Below are positions 11,770 to 24,400 of a stretch of 64,000 nt of DNA, one piece after another. Both the position numbers and the translations under genes were made by a program. A model generated the notes under the pieces. It did not search any database. It saw only the letters and a list, made by a program, of their open reading frames with translations, and was not told where the DNA came from. How positions within the stretch are numbered: the stretch's first letter is position 1; every line of letters begins with the position of its first letter. The stretch comes from Cyathus striatus (taxonomy: Eukaryota; Basidiomycota; Agaricomycetes; Agaricales; Nidulariaceae): positions 6,944,001 through 7,008,000 of the forward strand of contig JAOVFP010000002.1 in assembly GCA_025738555.1 (NCBI GenBank). Direction: 5' to 3'.

Positions 11770-12960
11770 AAGATTCACCAAATGGAGATGTCAGAACTTT
11801 CAAAAGTTTTAAACAGGATTTTTGGAGTATACTCAGAAATGCAGAACACTCAGAATGAACTGGAAAACTGCTATAAAGGATGCTGGATCATGGAAGAATT
11901 TGTAATTAATTTCACAACTCTTGCTGTGCAAGCTATGTATAATGACACTGCAATCATGAGAAAGTTTAGGGATAAATTAGATCCAAACTTCTAGAAATGA
12001 TTATTATGAGATGGGTACCTAATAATCTATTTGACTGGTATGGACTTGCCAAGTGCCAAGGAGATCAATTGGTTTCATAAACTTTTATGATCAATTCATT
12101 CAAGGATTTGCTAAAATTGCCAAACCCTTACATGAATTAACCAGTAAAAATGAATAGAAATTGGAATTAGCCCAGGCCAGACCATTCTCTGAATTATAAG
12201 AACAAATCATTTTGATTCCAATTCTAGCCATGCCAAATGATAATGGTAAATATTGAGTTGAGACTGATTCTTCAGATTTCACCAATGGAGCCATTCTCTC
12301 TCAGGAACAAACTGATGGAAAATGGAAGCCAGTTGCATTCTTATCACACACATTAAGTCCAACTGAAAAGAATTATGAAATTTATGATAAGGAAATGCTG
12401 GTGATCATGAGAGCTTTGGACACATAGTAACAATATCATCTTGGAGCCAAGAAGATCTTTGAAATCTGGACAGATCATAAGAACCTTGAGTATTTTAAGA
12501 AGCTGCAAAAACTAAACAGATGTCAGGCACAATATGTAACTGAATTACAGGAGTTTAATTTCACCCTGCATTATAAGTCTGGAAATCAAATGACTAAAGC
12601 AGACCTTTTATCAAGACATGCAGAATATGACAAGGGTGATTATAACAGTGAGGATATCACACTTTTGAAACCAGAACCCCTTAGGCAACAATACCATGTA
12701 ATCAGTGAGCCTCCTATGAACTAGAATTACCAAAATCTCCCCCCACCTGCTATTTTAATTGATGATCAGGAACATTATGAAGTTGAGGCTATTTTAGATT
12801 GGAAAAAGAACAAAAGAAAAGTTCTTTATAAAATTAAATGGAAGGGTTATTCAATGGAGCACTGCACTTGAGAGCCAATTGAAATGCTAATGAGAGATGA
12901 GACAATGCAAATGAGGTTCCATCGGGAATATCTGGAATATCTGAAAGCATTAAATATATA
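11770..12960 (+). pseudogene. Relic chromodomain Gypsy element: gag, connection/RNase H, chromodomain
   Basis: A Gag segment (11782..11994; motifs EEFVINFTTLA and MRKFRDKLDPN) runs directly into the end of reverse transcriptase (INFYDQFIQGFAKIAKPLHE near 12070). RNase H follows (ETDSSDFTNGAILSQ near 12255; LSRHAEY near 12610). A chromodomain comes next (EAILDWKKNKRKVLYKIKWK, then GYSMEHC) near 12785-12880. The catalytic half of RT and the whole integrase are missing, and several frames are broken by TAG/TGA. This is an internally deleted chromovirus copy. A polypurine tract and a 3' LTR follow. Confidence 0.85.
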
Positions 12961-13172
12961 AATATACTTTAATTCTTCTATAAATTAAATTAATTCTATC
13001 ATGTTTTCTGGTCAAGTTACTATTATTCTTTATATTCTCACCATTGTGGCCTCCTCCCTCATCATTATTCTTATTGGCTGATATCTCCTCCAACTCCTCT
13101 GCCAGATCCAAGACCTTTGATGATTACATTGATTAGAAAATACTATGGAAATATTGTGAGGACATGACTCTT

Positions 13173-13185
13173 AAGGAGGGATAAA
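13173..13185 (+). promoter_or_regulatory. Polypurine tract of the relic Gypsy element
   Basis: AAGGAGGGATAAA lies directly before a TG-starting LTR, which is the expected position for plus-strand priming in a Ty3/Gypsy element. Confidence 0.65.
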
Positions 13186-13521
13186 TGTTAGGACCTCTTT
13201 TTGCTATCTTATCTAATCATCATGTGACTTACCATGCAGATACCATGTGCATTACTGAGCCTTATTCATCAAGACTACATGCACAGTTGCACAGTTTGGC
13301 TATACATTTACCATACATAGTACACTGTGAATTTGCACAGTAGACATGCACAGTAGTGTAGGCATTAGTTATTGTGATTCCCTTGAGGTTTTTAGTATAA
13401 ATATGGACACTTTAATTAGTTCTTGTGCTAGTATATTCCAGACTAGAATAAGATTGTCATTTTCTCTCAATTCAAGTATTTGAGTGTGACTTTGAGACAT
13501 TTGTCTAGTCTGTCACTTACA
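13186..13521 (+). repeat. 3' LTR of the relic Gypsy element
   Basis: It starts TGTTAGGACC immediately after the polypurine tract, contains a TATA-like AGTATAAATA near 13394, and a plausible CA end lies near 13520. The 3' boundary is estimated because I found no second copy in the window to compare. Confidence 0.55.
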
Positions 13522-13883
13522 TGTCTCCACCTCCTTCACTGATGAACATACAGCTGCCATTCTTGGTCACTTAAAGCAATCAGTATGACAGCTTGGTGCT
13601 GTTGGGTTCTCAGTGCTAGAAGATGTGAATTCATTACATGTTACAAGGACACTTTGATGAGGCTGCTAACATTTTGAGTTCCTGTTAAGTTTTTTGAGTT
13701 CAAGTTAGGGTTCACTCAGCTGCAAGTCAAGTTCTGAATATTCAAGCTTCAAAATTTCAAGTGTACAGTAAGTATATACTGATCACTACTATAGCTACCA
13801 CTGCTCTCTGTTTCTGTACCTCTGCCTGATATTTTCTACAACTCTGCTCAACAATTTCCACACACTCTGCCCACCCTTATTTA

Positions 13884-13916
<33 letters not shown>

Positions 13917-14379
13917 TTTAAAAAAATCCTGTATTTAATGTCAGTAATGGAAGCCATATGTCTCAACAGTGTAGTACCTACCTAGCAGAAGGTAAAGTGC
14001 AGGGCTAAAGAGTATAGTACTAGATAGTTCATGTGTCATACATCAGCTTTAATATTAATAACTCAGGATGTCTGCACAGTGGCAGGACACCAGGAGGGTT
14101 GGGCTGATGGCATCATGGACTGTATGCCCCATGGTGTTGGTGATGTGGCCAGTGGCCAGTGCATCAAACCATGTTGTTCCAGGTGTGAGTTGTCATGTGT
14201 ATGTCTGAGTGACTGAAAACAAAAAGGGTCCCCCCCTCCCCCATCCTTGACCCATCTTCACTCCTAGTCATCATCATTATTTGGTGGTTTCCATTGTGGT
14301 ATGGTACCTAGTATCTGTTTGAGTCAGCTGGTTGCATTAACATACTCAGCAAGAGCTGAGAGATTTGTCGGGTCTGTGA
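13522..14379. other. Decayed DNA between LTR and LINE, no gene
   Basis: Holds a (TA)n run at about 13882-13917 and a short G/C-run block near 14230. No supportable coding region. Part of it may be the 3' untranslated end of the LINE that lies on the minus strand. Confidence 0.35.
13882..13917. repeat. (TA)n microsatellite
   Basis: Uninterrupted TA dinucleotides over about 26 bp (13891-13916) with an imperfect leader. Confidence 0.9.
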
Positions 14380-17260
14380 GAATCTTGTGTAGGGAAATGT
14401 CCCTGCATCCTCATTTGGCACATTGTGCTAACAACAGTTTGTGGTGTTTGGTGTAGGCTGGGCAGCACAGTAGGTAGTGCTTGACTGACTTTGGGGAGGC
14501 AGAGGAGCACTTCATGCACTGTGGTGATTCCACTTTCCCTATGTGGTGGAGGTGTTTATTGAGAGCGATATGCCTGGTCACAAGCTGTGTGATGAGACTG
14601 GTCAAACATTGAGGTAACTGGAGCAGTAGCGCTGAGGAGAACAGTGAAGACTTAGCTGGAATATTATGACTAATGTGTGCATGGCTTGGTGAGGTCTGCT
14701 AATGTTGAACTGCTGTGGCTTTGATCTTAGTCCTGTGTGTTGCTTGTAGAGCTGACTTTGAGAAGGGGAGTGAGTTTCAGAGGGATGGAGGTAGGTCCTT
14801 GTATAGACTTGATCCTTGTGTAATGGTCAGCTTTGCCTCCTTGTCAGCTGCTTCATTGCCTATGATGTCACAATGCCCAGGCACCCAGCAGAGAGAGATG
14901 TGGCTTTCATCTCCTACCACATTTTCCAAAGTGTTTAGGAACATATCTGAGATGTAGTGGTGGGGGCAGGGGCAGTGGCTACCTGCAGCCATAATTGATG
15001 CCTGGTTGTCCACTGCAAAAGTAACAGTCATAACATCTTGCTGTTTACTGAGAAGGTGAGCCCCTAGCAGGAGGCCTGTGCATTCAGTGCTGAAAACTAT
15101 GAAGTGTGAGTCAGGTCCCAGCAGGTATTAAAGGTGTTCCACCTCCTGTCCCTGCTGGTATAAGACTGCTGATGTGCCAACTTTGTTCTTAAACCCAGAA
15201 CTATCAGTATATATAATTATATCAGAGTCATCCACCTCCTCTAACACAACCACTACCTCCTTATCCTCTGCAATGTTAGTGGAGAAGGGCAGTGACCACA
15301 AAGTAGAGTGACATGTCAACAGGACAGTCTCAACTTCCCTTGGGTTGATTGAGTATGCATGAAACAGGAGGTGCAATGGGGAGTTGTGTTTGCACAGCTT
15401 CCTCCTATTTCAAGCATGGAGACCTAGTTGCTGTATGGGGTGAGTGGTAGGTAGAGTACAGTAGCAAAGCAAAGCACAGTATTGGTGCTGTGCAAGTAGG
15501 AGATGGAATGGAATCAAACTAGCCAGCTGGTCCAGTGCATCCCCAGGAGTGGTCCACAGGCCACCAGTAATGAGCAGGGCTGCCTGTTGCTGGAGTGAGT
15601 GCAAATGAGTTAGCTCCGATGCAGAGGAGGATTGCTTCCTTAAGTCAGGTGCAATGCAGCTATTTAAGAGCCTTGCCAATCTGTCAGAGAGGACTATAGG
15701 TCTCCAGGCAGAAGGTAGAGAGTAATCAGTCTTCCCTGGCTTATGCAGCACCAGGGTCTCTGTACATGCCCACTCTGTAGGGTAGTGCTGGAGTGAAAAA
15801 GTAGCCCAGAATAATGGGCCTAGGAAAGGGAGGAGCAGCTCTCTGCACTCTTTTATCACCACATTTGGGACAGAGTCTGGGTGCATAGTCTTGGACAGGT
15901 TAATACACCCAATTGTCTGAATAATCTGGTTATCTGTGATGTTAGTAAAATTCCATGCTGGTGCAGGGTATACTGCATTAGCAGGGGGGTTCACAGCTGC
16001 ACTGCCAGGAGGGAAAAATGCCTCCTGGAACAATCTACACTTTTCCTCATTAGTGTGTGCCACCTTCTGCACCTTCCTAGTAACTGGATTGTGCTTCACC
16101 AAGTTAGGTATTCACACACACCCACTATCAGTCCCTGGTGCTGTCACCATTCCACCTGCTTCCCAGATTGTTGAGTCTGTCAGACTCTCCAGGTAGCTAA
16201 TCCATGTTTGATCTTTCGCTTCATCCAACCAACTTGCATACAGCCAGCATGCAGCCTGAGCCTCCTCATGGCAAGGGTGGGCAGGTTGGCATCAAAGTCA
16301 GAAAGCTCTCCAAGCCAACCTTACCTTATTTTTCTTGAGCTCTGCAAGCTCTGTGCTCCACCATCTCTTTGTATGTGGGGACAGCTTAACTAGGGATATT
16401 TGGTCAGCAATAGTATGTGAGATAACAGAAGTAAATGTGGTCAAGCCAGATTCAAATTCTTCCATTGATGTGAATGCTTCAGGAGGGGGGATAGAGAGTA
16501 GTCAGTTCTGTAGAGCCTCCCAAAACTCCTCCCAGTTTACCCACTTGAAGTTCCATCATAAGCGAGCAGTCAATGTATGCATTGATGCTAGCAGCTTGGT
16601 GTAAATAGGGAAATGGTCCACTCTAGGGGGGCACAATTCAAGGACCATTGTGCAGAGGATAATACAGTTTGCCAGTCCTTTGCTGACAAAGACTTGGTCA
16701 ACCCATGTGAGATTCTTCATATTGAATGCCTCCAGTATTGGGATGTCTTTGGGGAGGGCCATCTGCATGTGATAGCATGCTAACACATGAAGCAGTGGTT
16801 GAGTGAGCTGTAGTGCATAGTTAGTAAAAAGGTGGTGATTGCATTCTTCATCCCACAAAGGGTGGTGGCAGTTGAAATCACCCAGCCACATGAAGTGTCA
16901 TGATTCTCCTGGCAGCTGTGGCTATGAAGTGATGTCCGGCATTGCTGTGACAAGAGGGTGTAATGTGTTGTTATGAGAGTATGCAAGATAAATGTTAAAA
17001 ATATAAAGGACATATCTGCCCTCCAAGTGGAGTCACACAGCAGTGATATCAGAAGATTGCACTGAGACTTCTGCCCATGTATTAGTAGAGACATTTGTGC
17101 TGACCAGCAGCAGAGAGTGGGCTACACAGCCCTCTGGTGCATGAATAGAAGGATAAACTTGCTGCCAGTAGGAATTAGCATGTGATTTGCCATTGAACCC
17201 AACATAAGGTTCTTGTACAGTGCATATATCATAGTTCAATCAGCCCAAGGAGACTAAGAG
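14380..17260 (-). pseudogene. Dead LINE retrotransposon (endonuclease, RT, RNase H)
   Basis: Read on the minus strand, an AP-type endonuclease comes first (about 17239-16556; motifs VQEPYVG, GDFNCHHPLWDE, DHFPIYTK). Reverse transcriptase follows (about 16102-15410; KTMHPDSVPN, LHKPGKTDY, SAWRPIVLSD). RNase H is next (about 15376-14777; IIIYTDSSG, DNQAS, WVPGHCDIIGNEAADKEA), then a terminal Cys-rich segment (14605-14411; ESPQCMKC, HYLLCCPA). Domain order fits the I/Tad1-like LINE group with RNase H. The RT lacks its central catalytic region including the ADD motif: the sequence jumps from APDLRKQ to a later segment. Frameshifts separate the pieces. CpG is almost absent. Not functional. Confidence 0.85.
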
Positions 17261-18424
17261 ATCTTGGTGTCCAGCTAGGGAGGCATTAACATTCTGTTGC
17301 CAGATACATAGCTCCCTCTGCAGCTCAGCTGGTAGATCATCATTCATAAAGAAGATGATGTCACTGCCAGTGGTATCTCTCCCTCATCTCTATCAGAATC
17401 CCATGATTGGGTTGGCAAGTGTCCAGCTGAATGAGAGGGAGGGTGAGATCTGGACACAATTTTTATATGTTTGCATGTGTGTTGTATTATCCATCACTTA
17501 CATCAACACAAATACTCATCACCACAATGTCATCATGTGAACACATCACAGGATTGTTGATGAGTGCTCTTCCTAGTTATTACTCTCAACAGTGAACAAG
17601 TCTTTTCTTAAATTTTTAGCTCAGTTCTTGCTCTTTTTATTTCAATCTCTGCATCACTTAATGTAAGTTATTATACACATAGTAGACCATATTATACTAA
17701 GTAATAATGTAAATAAACTTATAAAAAATGCAAATTACATATGTATTTAGTCTTTTATGATAATATGTTCCATGATTTGTACAATAGATTATATGATTTT
17801 TTAGAAAAGTGTATTAATTGTGTGGGAAAATAAGAGTGGAGGCATGGGAAACTATAAGTGGGAGGTGATACTGTTGCAATACTGACATGCCATGTGTACT
17901 TGCTGACATAAGTGACACCCAAAATAGAAATAGATCAATGAGCTGCCCAGATGGGCACCTGTTGCAAAACAGACACACATGCACACAAGCTTGCAATTGG
18001 GCACAGCAACAGCTGGGCCAGAACAATGAAGAAATCTAGGAATAGTCTTTGTAAGTAGTACATACCTAATCAGTAAATAAATGTGTTCATAAGTGTATAT
18101 AGAGTAATCTGAGGGAAGAAAAATGGCAGGAACTGCCAGGCATTCTTCCCTCCCACTGATAGGGTGTGTAAAGACAAGAATCAGATATAGTTACAAGATG
18201 ATTTGATACTGAGAAATATGTACTGTGATACTGAATTACATCTGAAATTGAATATTTTTACTTTGATTACTTTGATGTGTGAATGAAAATAGCCCAAGTT
18301 TAACATGTTCTATTTTTAACTTGTTCCAAATTTGGAATAGACACAATTGTACCCCTTGAACTTACTGAAATCACACCTCAGAATTTGAGTATTATTATTG
18401 TATTTATAATTTCTATTCTAAGTA
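17261..18424. other. AT-rich CpG-free DNA, no gene
   Basis: No open frame with protein-like features. Probably the 5' remainder of the LINE plus unassigned repeat DNA. Confidence 0.35.
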
Positions 18425-18850
18425 TTTAAGTATTACTAAAACTCATTGAGTAACTCAACAGAGGGTGGGAAATAGTGAACAGAGGTCAGAATAATAAGTG
18501 AAAGCATGTGAAAATATCAAGCAGGAATGTGGACAGCAGTGAACAGTGGAAGCAGAGGCATAAGAAATAGAAGCAGACAACAATGAGCATCAGTAGTGAA
18601 AAGAATGATGAATGTGTGGGAAATTGTGAGCAGATTAGAGGAAAATTGAAAGCTAGCAGAGGTGTGCATGACAATGAGCAGAGCATGAGAAATATTGAGT
18701 GTGAGAGTATGTAGGCATGATATGTTAAGTGGAAGCATGGGAAATTATGAGTGGAGATGCAGACAACAATGAGAATGTACAAATTAATGGGAAATGAGTA
18801 ACCATTGAATTATAGGCATGGGAAAGAATGAGTGGGGGGTGGGATATAAC
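18425..18850. repeat. Degenerate GCATGGGAAA-type minisatellite, left block
   Basis: Loose repetition of a core like GCAGAGGCATGGGAAATAAT with GAGTG/GAGCAG spacers. The reverse-complement form (TTTCCCATGCCTCTGC) is found on both sides of the young Gypsy insertion at 19.70-19.86 and 28.50-28.76 kb. Units are too diverged to give a firm period. Confidence 0.5.
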
Positions 18851-19019
18851 ACAAACTACTGTATGTATTATTGTAAGGTACTCCATACAATACAAACATA
18901 GAACTTGCTTATTTTTTGAGTAAAAGCTAAGTGCCCTTGAGTAAAGTTAAGTTTCTTGCTTATTCCCTATTTACTTTACTTTGCTTGGAAGCATCTTGCA
19001 TCCAAGTCTTACAGGCTGA

Positions 19020-19625
19020 CAGTTTTGACAGTATGCATGGTACTGAATGGTACTCAATGTACTGTGCAGTACTGATTAGTACTATAAATGTACCATGCAT
19101 ACTGTACATACTGCACAACAGATACTAATTTATGGTATAAATTGCAACTTAAATAAGCTATGTAAAATCAATTAAATACTTATTTAATATGCTATAACAC
19201 TGATTAATAAGGGTATAATGTATGGGCTATCAAGATTCATCTTGGATCTTTGCCCTCATATACCAAATGAATTTAGGTATAGTAATGTACTCATAGTATA
19301 ATTAAGTATTGCTGCTGTCCAATTGAGCTTACCACACATGATACTAATAATTATAACATTTCTCATCAGTCAAAATGCAAAAATTTGAATTAAGATTTAC
19401 TTGGAGAAAATTGTAAGTTTCATATATTGTAATGACATGTATTTATTTAATGTGGTACCATGCATAAGTACTGTGCATACCATGAAAGTAACATGCACTG
19501 CCACAATGTACTGTACACATGAAAAATCATGTACCATGCAGTGTTGTAGATGTACTATATAACAATTTTCATGTACTGTGCAGCATTAGTGTAGTGTCTA
19601 TCATGGTACCACAGTACATGTATTG
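19020..19625. repeat. Cluster of GTACCATGCA / TGCATGGTAC inverted motifs
   Basis: Short palindromic motifs (GTAC, CATG, TGCA) recur: tgcatggtactg, gtaccatgcatac, ggtaccatgcata, catgtaccatgca, catgtactgtgca, catggtaccacagtac. They occur in both orientations, so the block could fold into several hairpins. No ORF. Origin unknown. Confidence 0.5.
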
Positions 19626-19689
19626 GTAATATCTGACCAACATCATAAATGTACCTTTTAACTCACTCAATTTATATTAATAAATTAAT

Positions 19690-19859
19690 TGCACTTCTTG
19701 TGTATGTACTTCACTCTCACCCACCCTCCCACTCATTAATTCCCATGTTCCCACTTATCAATGTGCTGCATGACAACCTTCCTGCCCATCATTTCCCATG
19801 CCTCTGCTTAACAATTATATTGCTTATTGAAGTTAATTGATGTCAGCCTCTCTGCTCAT
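19690..19859. repeat. Left flank of the Gypsy insertion: minisatellite
   Basis: TTCCCATG..CTCTGC repeats continue uninterrupted on the far side of the insertion (28496 onward). The insertion therefore landed inside a pre-existing array. The last four bases, TCAT (19856-19859), form the left target duplication. Confidence 0.6.
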
Positions 19860-20624
19860 TGTAAGGGTGATAGGCGGGTTAAGGCCTAAACAAAGAAATA
19901 TAATACGAGTTGTCGAACGTCCGTTCGACTGAGGAGTTCTAAGGTGTGCAAAAGTGTGATTAGTAGCGAAGCAGGGGTGGTAGAATATAGAGAGAGAGGG
20001 AAAACTTCGAAATGAGGTTCAAAGACGAAGACTTCGCGGTTTTTCGAGATCGAAATGGTAAAACGATAGCCGAGAGCGATAGCAACAACCTAAGGACAAA
20101 AGCAGAGACTTAAATCTCGACTGAGAGTGGGGAAAAATTCGCTGAGTTGGGGAGGAGTAGATACATGGTTTAAATAGAGTGAAACACGGACTTTACTTAA
20201 CATGGAAAAGCTGGTAAAACGGAGATTAATTGGCCTGAGATCTAAGATTAAAGTAGGATAAAAGGTATGGTATGAAATGGTAAGAGTACCGATGAATTGA
20301 AGAGAAAATTTTGAAAGATAAAACGTAGGGAGAGATTTAGTTAGGGGGAACTGCGGTATTTAGTGGCTCTTGGTAGCGCACAATACCGACGATCTTGAGT
20401 TCTTGATGCGTAATAGCGGCGTTTGGGGAGGATTGGAAGTGTTAGCGTTGGATGAAAGTGTGGGAGGGGACAAGTACGAGGGGGAGAGCAAACACGGATA
20501 GCGCGCTGCTGCGCGTACGGCTAGATTTGATATCGTTATCTTCGCGATATCAGTCACGTGATCTGAGCAAACGCAGCTCGTAAAATTGTAAGTTTTGTAG
20601 TGCAGGCGAAACGCCTGCTCTACA
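19860..20624 (-). repeat. 3' LTR (element sense) of the Gypsy element
   Basis: 765 bp. Compared base by base with the LTR at 27727..28491 there are eight differences and no indels. Each is C/T or G/A at a CpG: six CpGs kept here are lost in the other copy, and two are the reverse. One terminus holds a strong hairpin (20596-20624). Confidence 0.97.
20596..20624. repeat. Hairpin at the LTR terminus
   Basis: TGTAG T GCAGGCG AAA CGCCTGC T CTACA can form a 12-bp stem with one T-T mismatch and a 3-nt loop, ending exactly at the LTR end. The other LTR has the same structure with one CpG transition in the stem. Confidence 0.85.
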
Positions 20625-20879
20625 TCCGGCGGGGACTTCAAAAATTGACTTCCTAGTCAATCTTCCAACTGACGAGTACCGAAAACCGAGACAGCGAAAA
20701 TGAACGGGGAACGACCGAGATTGTGGTGAGTAGCAGAGTGGTTATCGACGCGTTAAGACGTAACGGCGCTTTAATGAGAACGCTGGGTGGGAGGGATAAG
20801 CGGCGTGGGTGGGTGGGGACAGAGAATAAAAGGGAGGTGTTGGTGAAGAGGATAAGGCCATTCTGATACAACGAAAATC

Positions 20880-21377
20880 ATGCCTAAAGAGCCAGGATAC
20901 TACATCAGGCAGCTTCTGCAGCACGGTTGGGAGCAGTTGCTGTTCGAGACCGAGAAGCTATGCACCTATATCTACAGTCAGATGGTCTTGGGGGCGACGG
21001 ATGCGTTTGTAGATGAGAGTATCGAGCAGATCATTGGAGTGCTGGTAAGTGTAACCGCTACAGATCTTGACAGCTGCTGACTGGGGGGGTAGGATCATGT
21101 TATGGGAACACAATCCGCGCTTGAGGCGTTTCCAGGGCTTAGTCACTTGCGATTCGAGGTCAAGAATAGTGTTCTGAGTGCGGTATCGAGGTGTTTGCGG
21201 ATGGCCAGAGGAGTAGAGAGTAGGGAAAGGGCGATTCAGAGGGCATTGGTGATGGTGGGGATGCTGATGTCTGACAGGCAGTGGGAAGAATATGGCAGGG
21301 ATGGCGTTGACATCTTGCAGATATCAATGATGCGACGTGGAGACGATGCAACGGGGTGTGAATTTCGATGCAATTAG
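20880..21377 (+). CDS. Spliced antisense ORF inside the Gypsy element, unknown function
   Basis: Two-exon model on the strand opposite to gag-pol, between integrase and the LTR. Exon 1 is 20880..21044 and exon 2 is 21093..21377. The 48-nt intron starts GTAAGT and ends TAG, and the frame continues to a TAG stop, giving 149 residues. A TATA-like AGAATAAAAGG lies about 55 bp upstream of the ATG. The protein begins MPKEPGYYIRQLLQHGWEQL and looks helical and charged. I recognise no domain. It could be an element accessory gene, a captured host fragment or a chance frame, but intron phase and CpG-rich codons support a real gene. Homologues in sister elements would settle this. Confidence 0.5.
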
Positions 21378-21482
21378 AACGGTGCAGGGTGCAGGGTGGA
21401 TATAGCCGGGAAAAGGAAGCGGGGAGGGAGTCTAGGTTGAATTAGTAGTGGGGTAGCGTTCTATTTACAGATATGGATGGAA

Positions 21483-24400
21483 TTAATTGTCGGTGTCGCC
21501 TTCCCTATCATGTGTGAAGCTCTCTAGTTCTTCTGAGGGGATATTGGCGAGCTTGGTGACGGAAATGAAGTGGGGGTCTCGAGGGTGATATGGTACAACA
21601 CGGTAGGCGGCGAAACGAAGTTTTGAGAGAGTGCCATCGAGTTCACCAAGAATATATGAACCGCCTTTAGTGCGTCGAATCACGATCATTGGTCCAAGAA
21701 AACGCGGCTTGGTTTTGCGGCCGAGATCAGTATCCAAGCGAGAGTTTCGAACTAGAACAAGGGATCCGGGTGCAAAGTCAAAGTCCTTCATAGAGCGAGC
21801 GAATGTTTCTTCAAAGTGCTTGATAGACTCGTAACGAGCTCTCAAAACACGTTCTTTGATAGCAGCGAGGTCTGTGGGGCGCTTTTGCAGTTGGATGGCA
21901 CGGTAGGCGAGAAGTTCATCGGTGGAGATTGGGTGGTCGAGATGAGGGGCGAGGTAAGTGGCTTCTGTGATGTCGAAGGGGAGCAAGGGTTCAATACCAT
22001 GTGCAATATAGTAGGGGGAGTATCCAGTAGACCGTTGAATAGTGACTCGTTCTGCCCAAATTACTGAGTGGGCCACCTTAGTCCACTTCGAAATATCACC
22101 TTCAGCAGCCTTCAGCAGTGCCTGTCTAACGTCAAAGTGCCGTCGCTCGACAATGCCATTAGCCTGCTTGTTATATGGTGAGATATGAATCCAGTGAATA
22201 TGGTACTTAGCATGCAGAGTTTCCATTGCAGCTAGAAAAGCGGTGCCATTATCAGTAACTATCTCTTCAATTGCACCCCAACAGCATAGAATCTCTTCGA
22301 AGATGAACGAGGCAATAGTGTTAGCATTTTCAGCACGCAACATGCGCCATTCCGGGTATCCTGAGACGGAACAACGTGCGTGTACCAGTCCTTTGAAGCC
22401 GTTTGAGCGCGTGTTCATGAACATTGTGTCAATATAGCATTTTCGGAAGAGGTTTGCAGGAGTAGATACAGTAGGGGGGATATGGTGCTTGTAAAGGGCT
22501 CGAATTTGGCATTCATGGCAGGTGCGAATGTACCATTTGACGTCATGATCAAGGTACGGCCACCAGAATCGTTCAAGAAGTCGAGTATGCACTGTGAATA
22601 TTCCTTTGTGTCCGAGTTCGTCATGAGCAGTGCGTATGAGGTCGAGACGTTTTGAGGGAGGGATAACGATCTTGTGTTTGCTGTGGTGGTCTCGTCGCCA
22701 GAGTTTGTTATCTCGGATGAAAAACTTCGATGAATAAGCTACAAAAGCCCTAAAATCTTTGTCGGACATCGCAGAGGGACGCTTAGGATCTCGTAGGAAT
22801 GCTTCAACTGTGGTGAGTTCGTTGTCTCGTTGATTTGCTTTGTGTGAGCGAGGAATTTGTATGTTTGGAGGTAACAGAGATGAAACGAGCACAGAGGGAG
22901 TAAAGGAGAAAGCAGAGACTCAAGAGGAATGAGAATTTGCAGAGGATATAGAAAGGGATATGTGGTTAGGTGCACTAGTGGTATTGAGACAGTAGATGGT
23001 GGAGGAGTGGGGGTGAGGAATGCGCTGCCAGTTGAGAACTTCAATAGAGAATCCATAAGCTGTATCGAGCCATTCATCGACATCATCACTTTCGTCTTCA
23101 TCTTCAGGAGCCTGTGGTCGTCGAGAGAGTCCGTCGGCAGGAGCATGGTCTTTAGCAGGGACATGGCGAAGTGTAAATGAGAATAACAGAATACCCGCTA
23201 TCCATCTGTTGATAGACGCATTAGGGTGAATGTCAGGGTTATTCAACATTCCCTTGATTGATTTTGCATCAACTTCGATGACAAGATTTTTGACACCTAC
23301 AATCCAAAGCTTGACAGCCTTGAGAGCACGAAATAGACCATAGAGTTCAAGTTTAGCTTGTGAGTAGCGAGATTCTCTATCGTTCCAGGTAATAGAACCA
23401 AATCGGCTAGGGTAGCGCTTGTTGTCAGACCCAATTTGTGAGAGCCAAAAGCCTACAGCAATGTAAGAGGAATCGACAGCAAGGATAACTTCGAGGGGGG
23501 AGTTGTAGTCAATTGCACGGATAGCAGGGGAGTTGGAGACGAGACACTTCAGCTTCTCCATAGCTAGAAGCTGATCCGATCCAAATATAAATTCAACGTC
23601 CTTCTTGGTTAAGATCTGTAAGGGGCGAGAATGGACGGCATAATTTTTGATGAAAATTCGAAGTGTGCCACATGTTCCTAAGAATCCACGAACTTCAGAA
23701 ATATTCCTGCAGATAGGCCAGTCGCAAATACGTTGAACACGGGAGTCCTCTGGTTCACGTCCTTTGTAAGTGCACTTGTGTCCAACAATAATGGCTGAGG
23801 GAACACAGAACTTCGATTTCTTTGCAGAGAAAGTAGCACCAGCATGTCGAATGCGTTGAATAACATGGTTAATATTCTGTAAGTGCTCCCACACGAAGCG
23901 ACGAATGTGGGGGTTCTCAGGGATAGTCTCAAAGCCATCAGTAGTTTCATAACGCGTTTTTGGGCCTTTGACAGGGACGTCGTCGACAAAGGGTTTGGTA
24001 ATATGGGGGATTTCTGGTCGCAAAATAAAAGTGAGGTCACCATGTTGGATTTGTGTGGAGTTCGTATGACCTTGAGGGATAGCTGTAAGACGAAAGGGGC
24101 CTAAGGGGGTTTGGAAAGAAGTGAGGTCTCGAGAACGAGGATCTAATTTGCGCTGATCAAATCCTACAAGAAGATCGAAAATGGCATAACATCCTCTACC
24201 ACCAAATGACTCAGCATATTCTTCAATGTTTGGAGGGAGACCAGAGTCCTTAATGGTAACGGCATTGAGAGGTTGGAGATCGTGTACAAGACGGAGCGAA
24301 GTTTTGTCCTTTTTGAGAACGGCAAGCCAGCGAGAGCGATAAGATGAGTTGGAAGGCTCATACACACCTGAGGTGATCTTATCTTTAATAATTTGAAGGA

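Noticed and set aside
14380..17260. LINE as a functional element
   Set aside because: RT lacks its catalytic centre and the pieces lie in different frames.
20625..20640. Polypurine tract next to the 3' LTR of the young Gypsy element
   Set aside because: The sense strand reads GAAGTCCCCGCCGGA before the LTR, which is not a purine run, so I do not annotate it.
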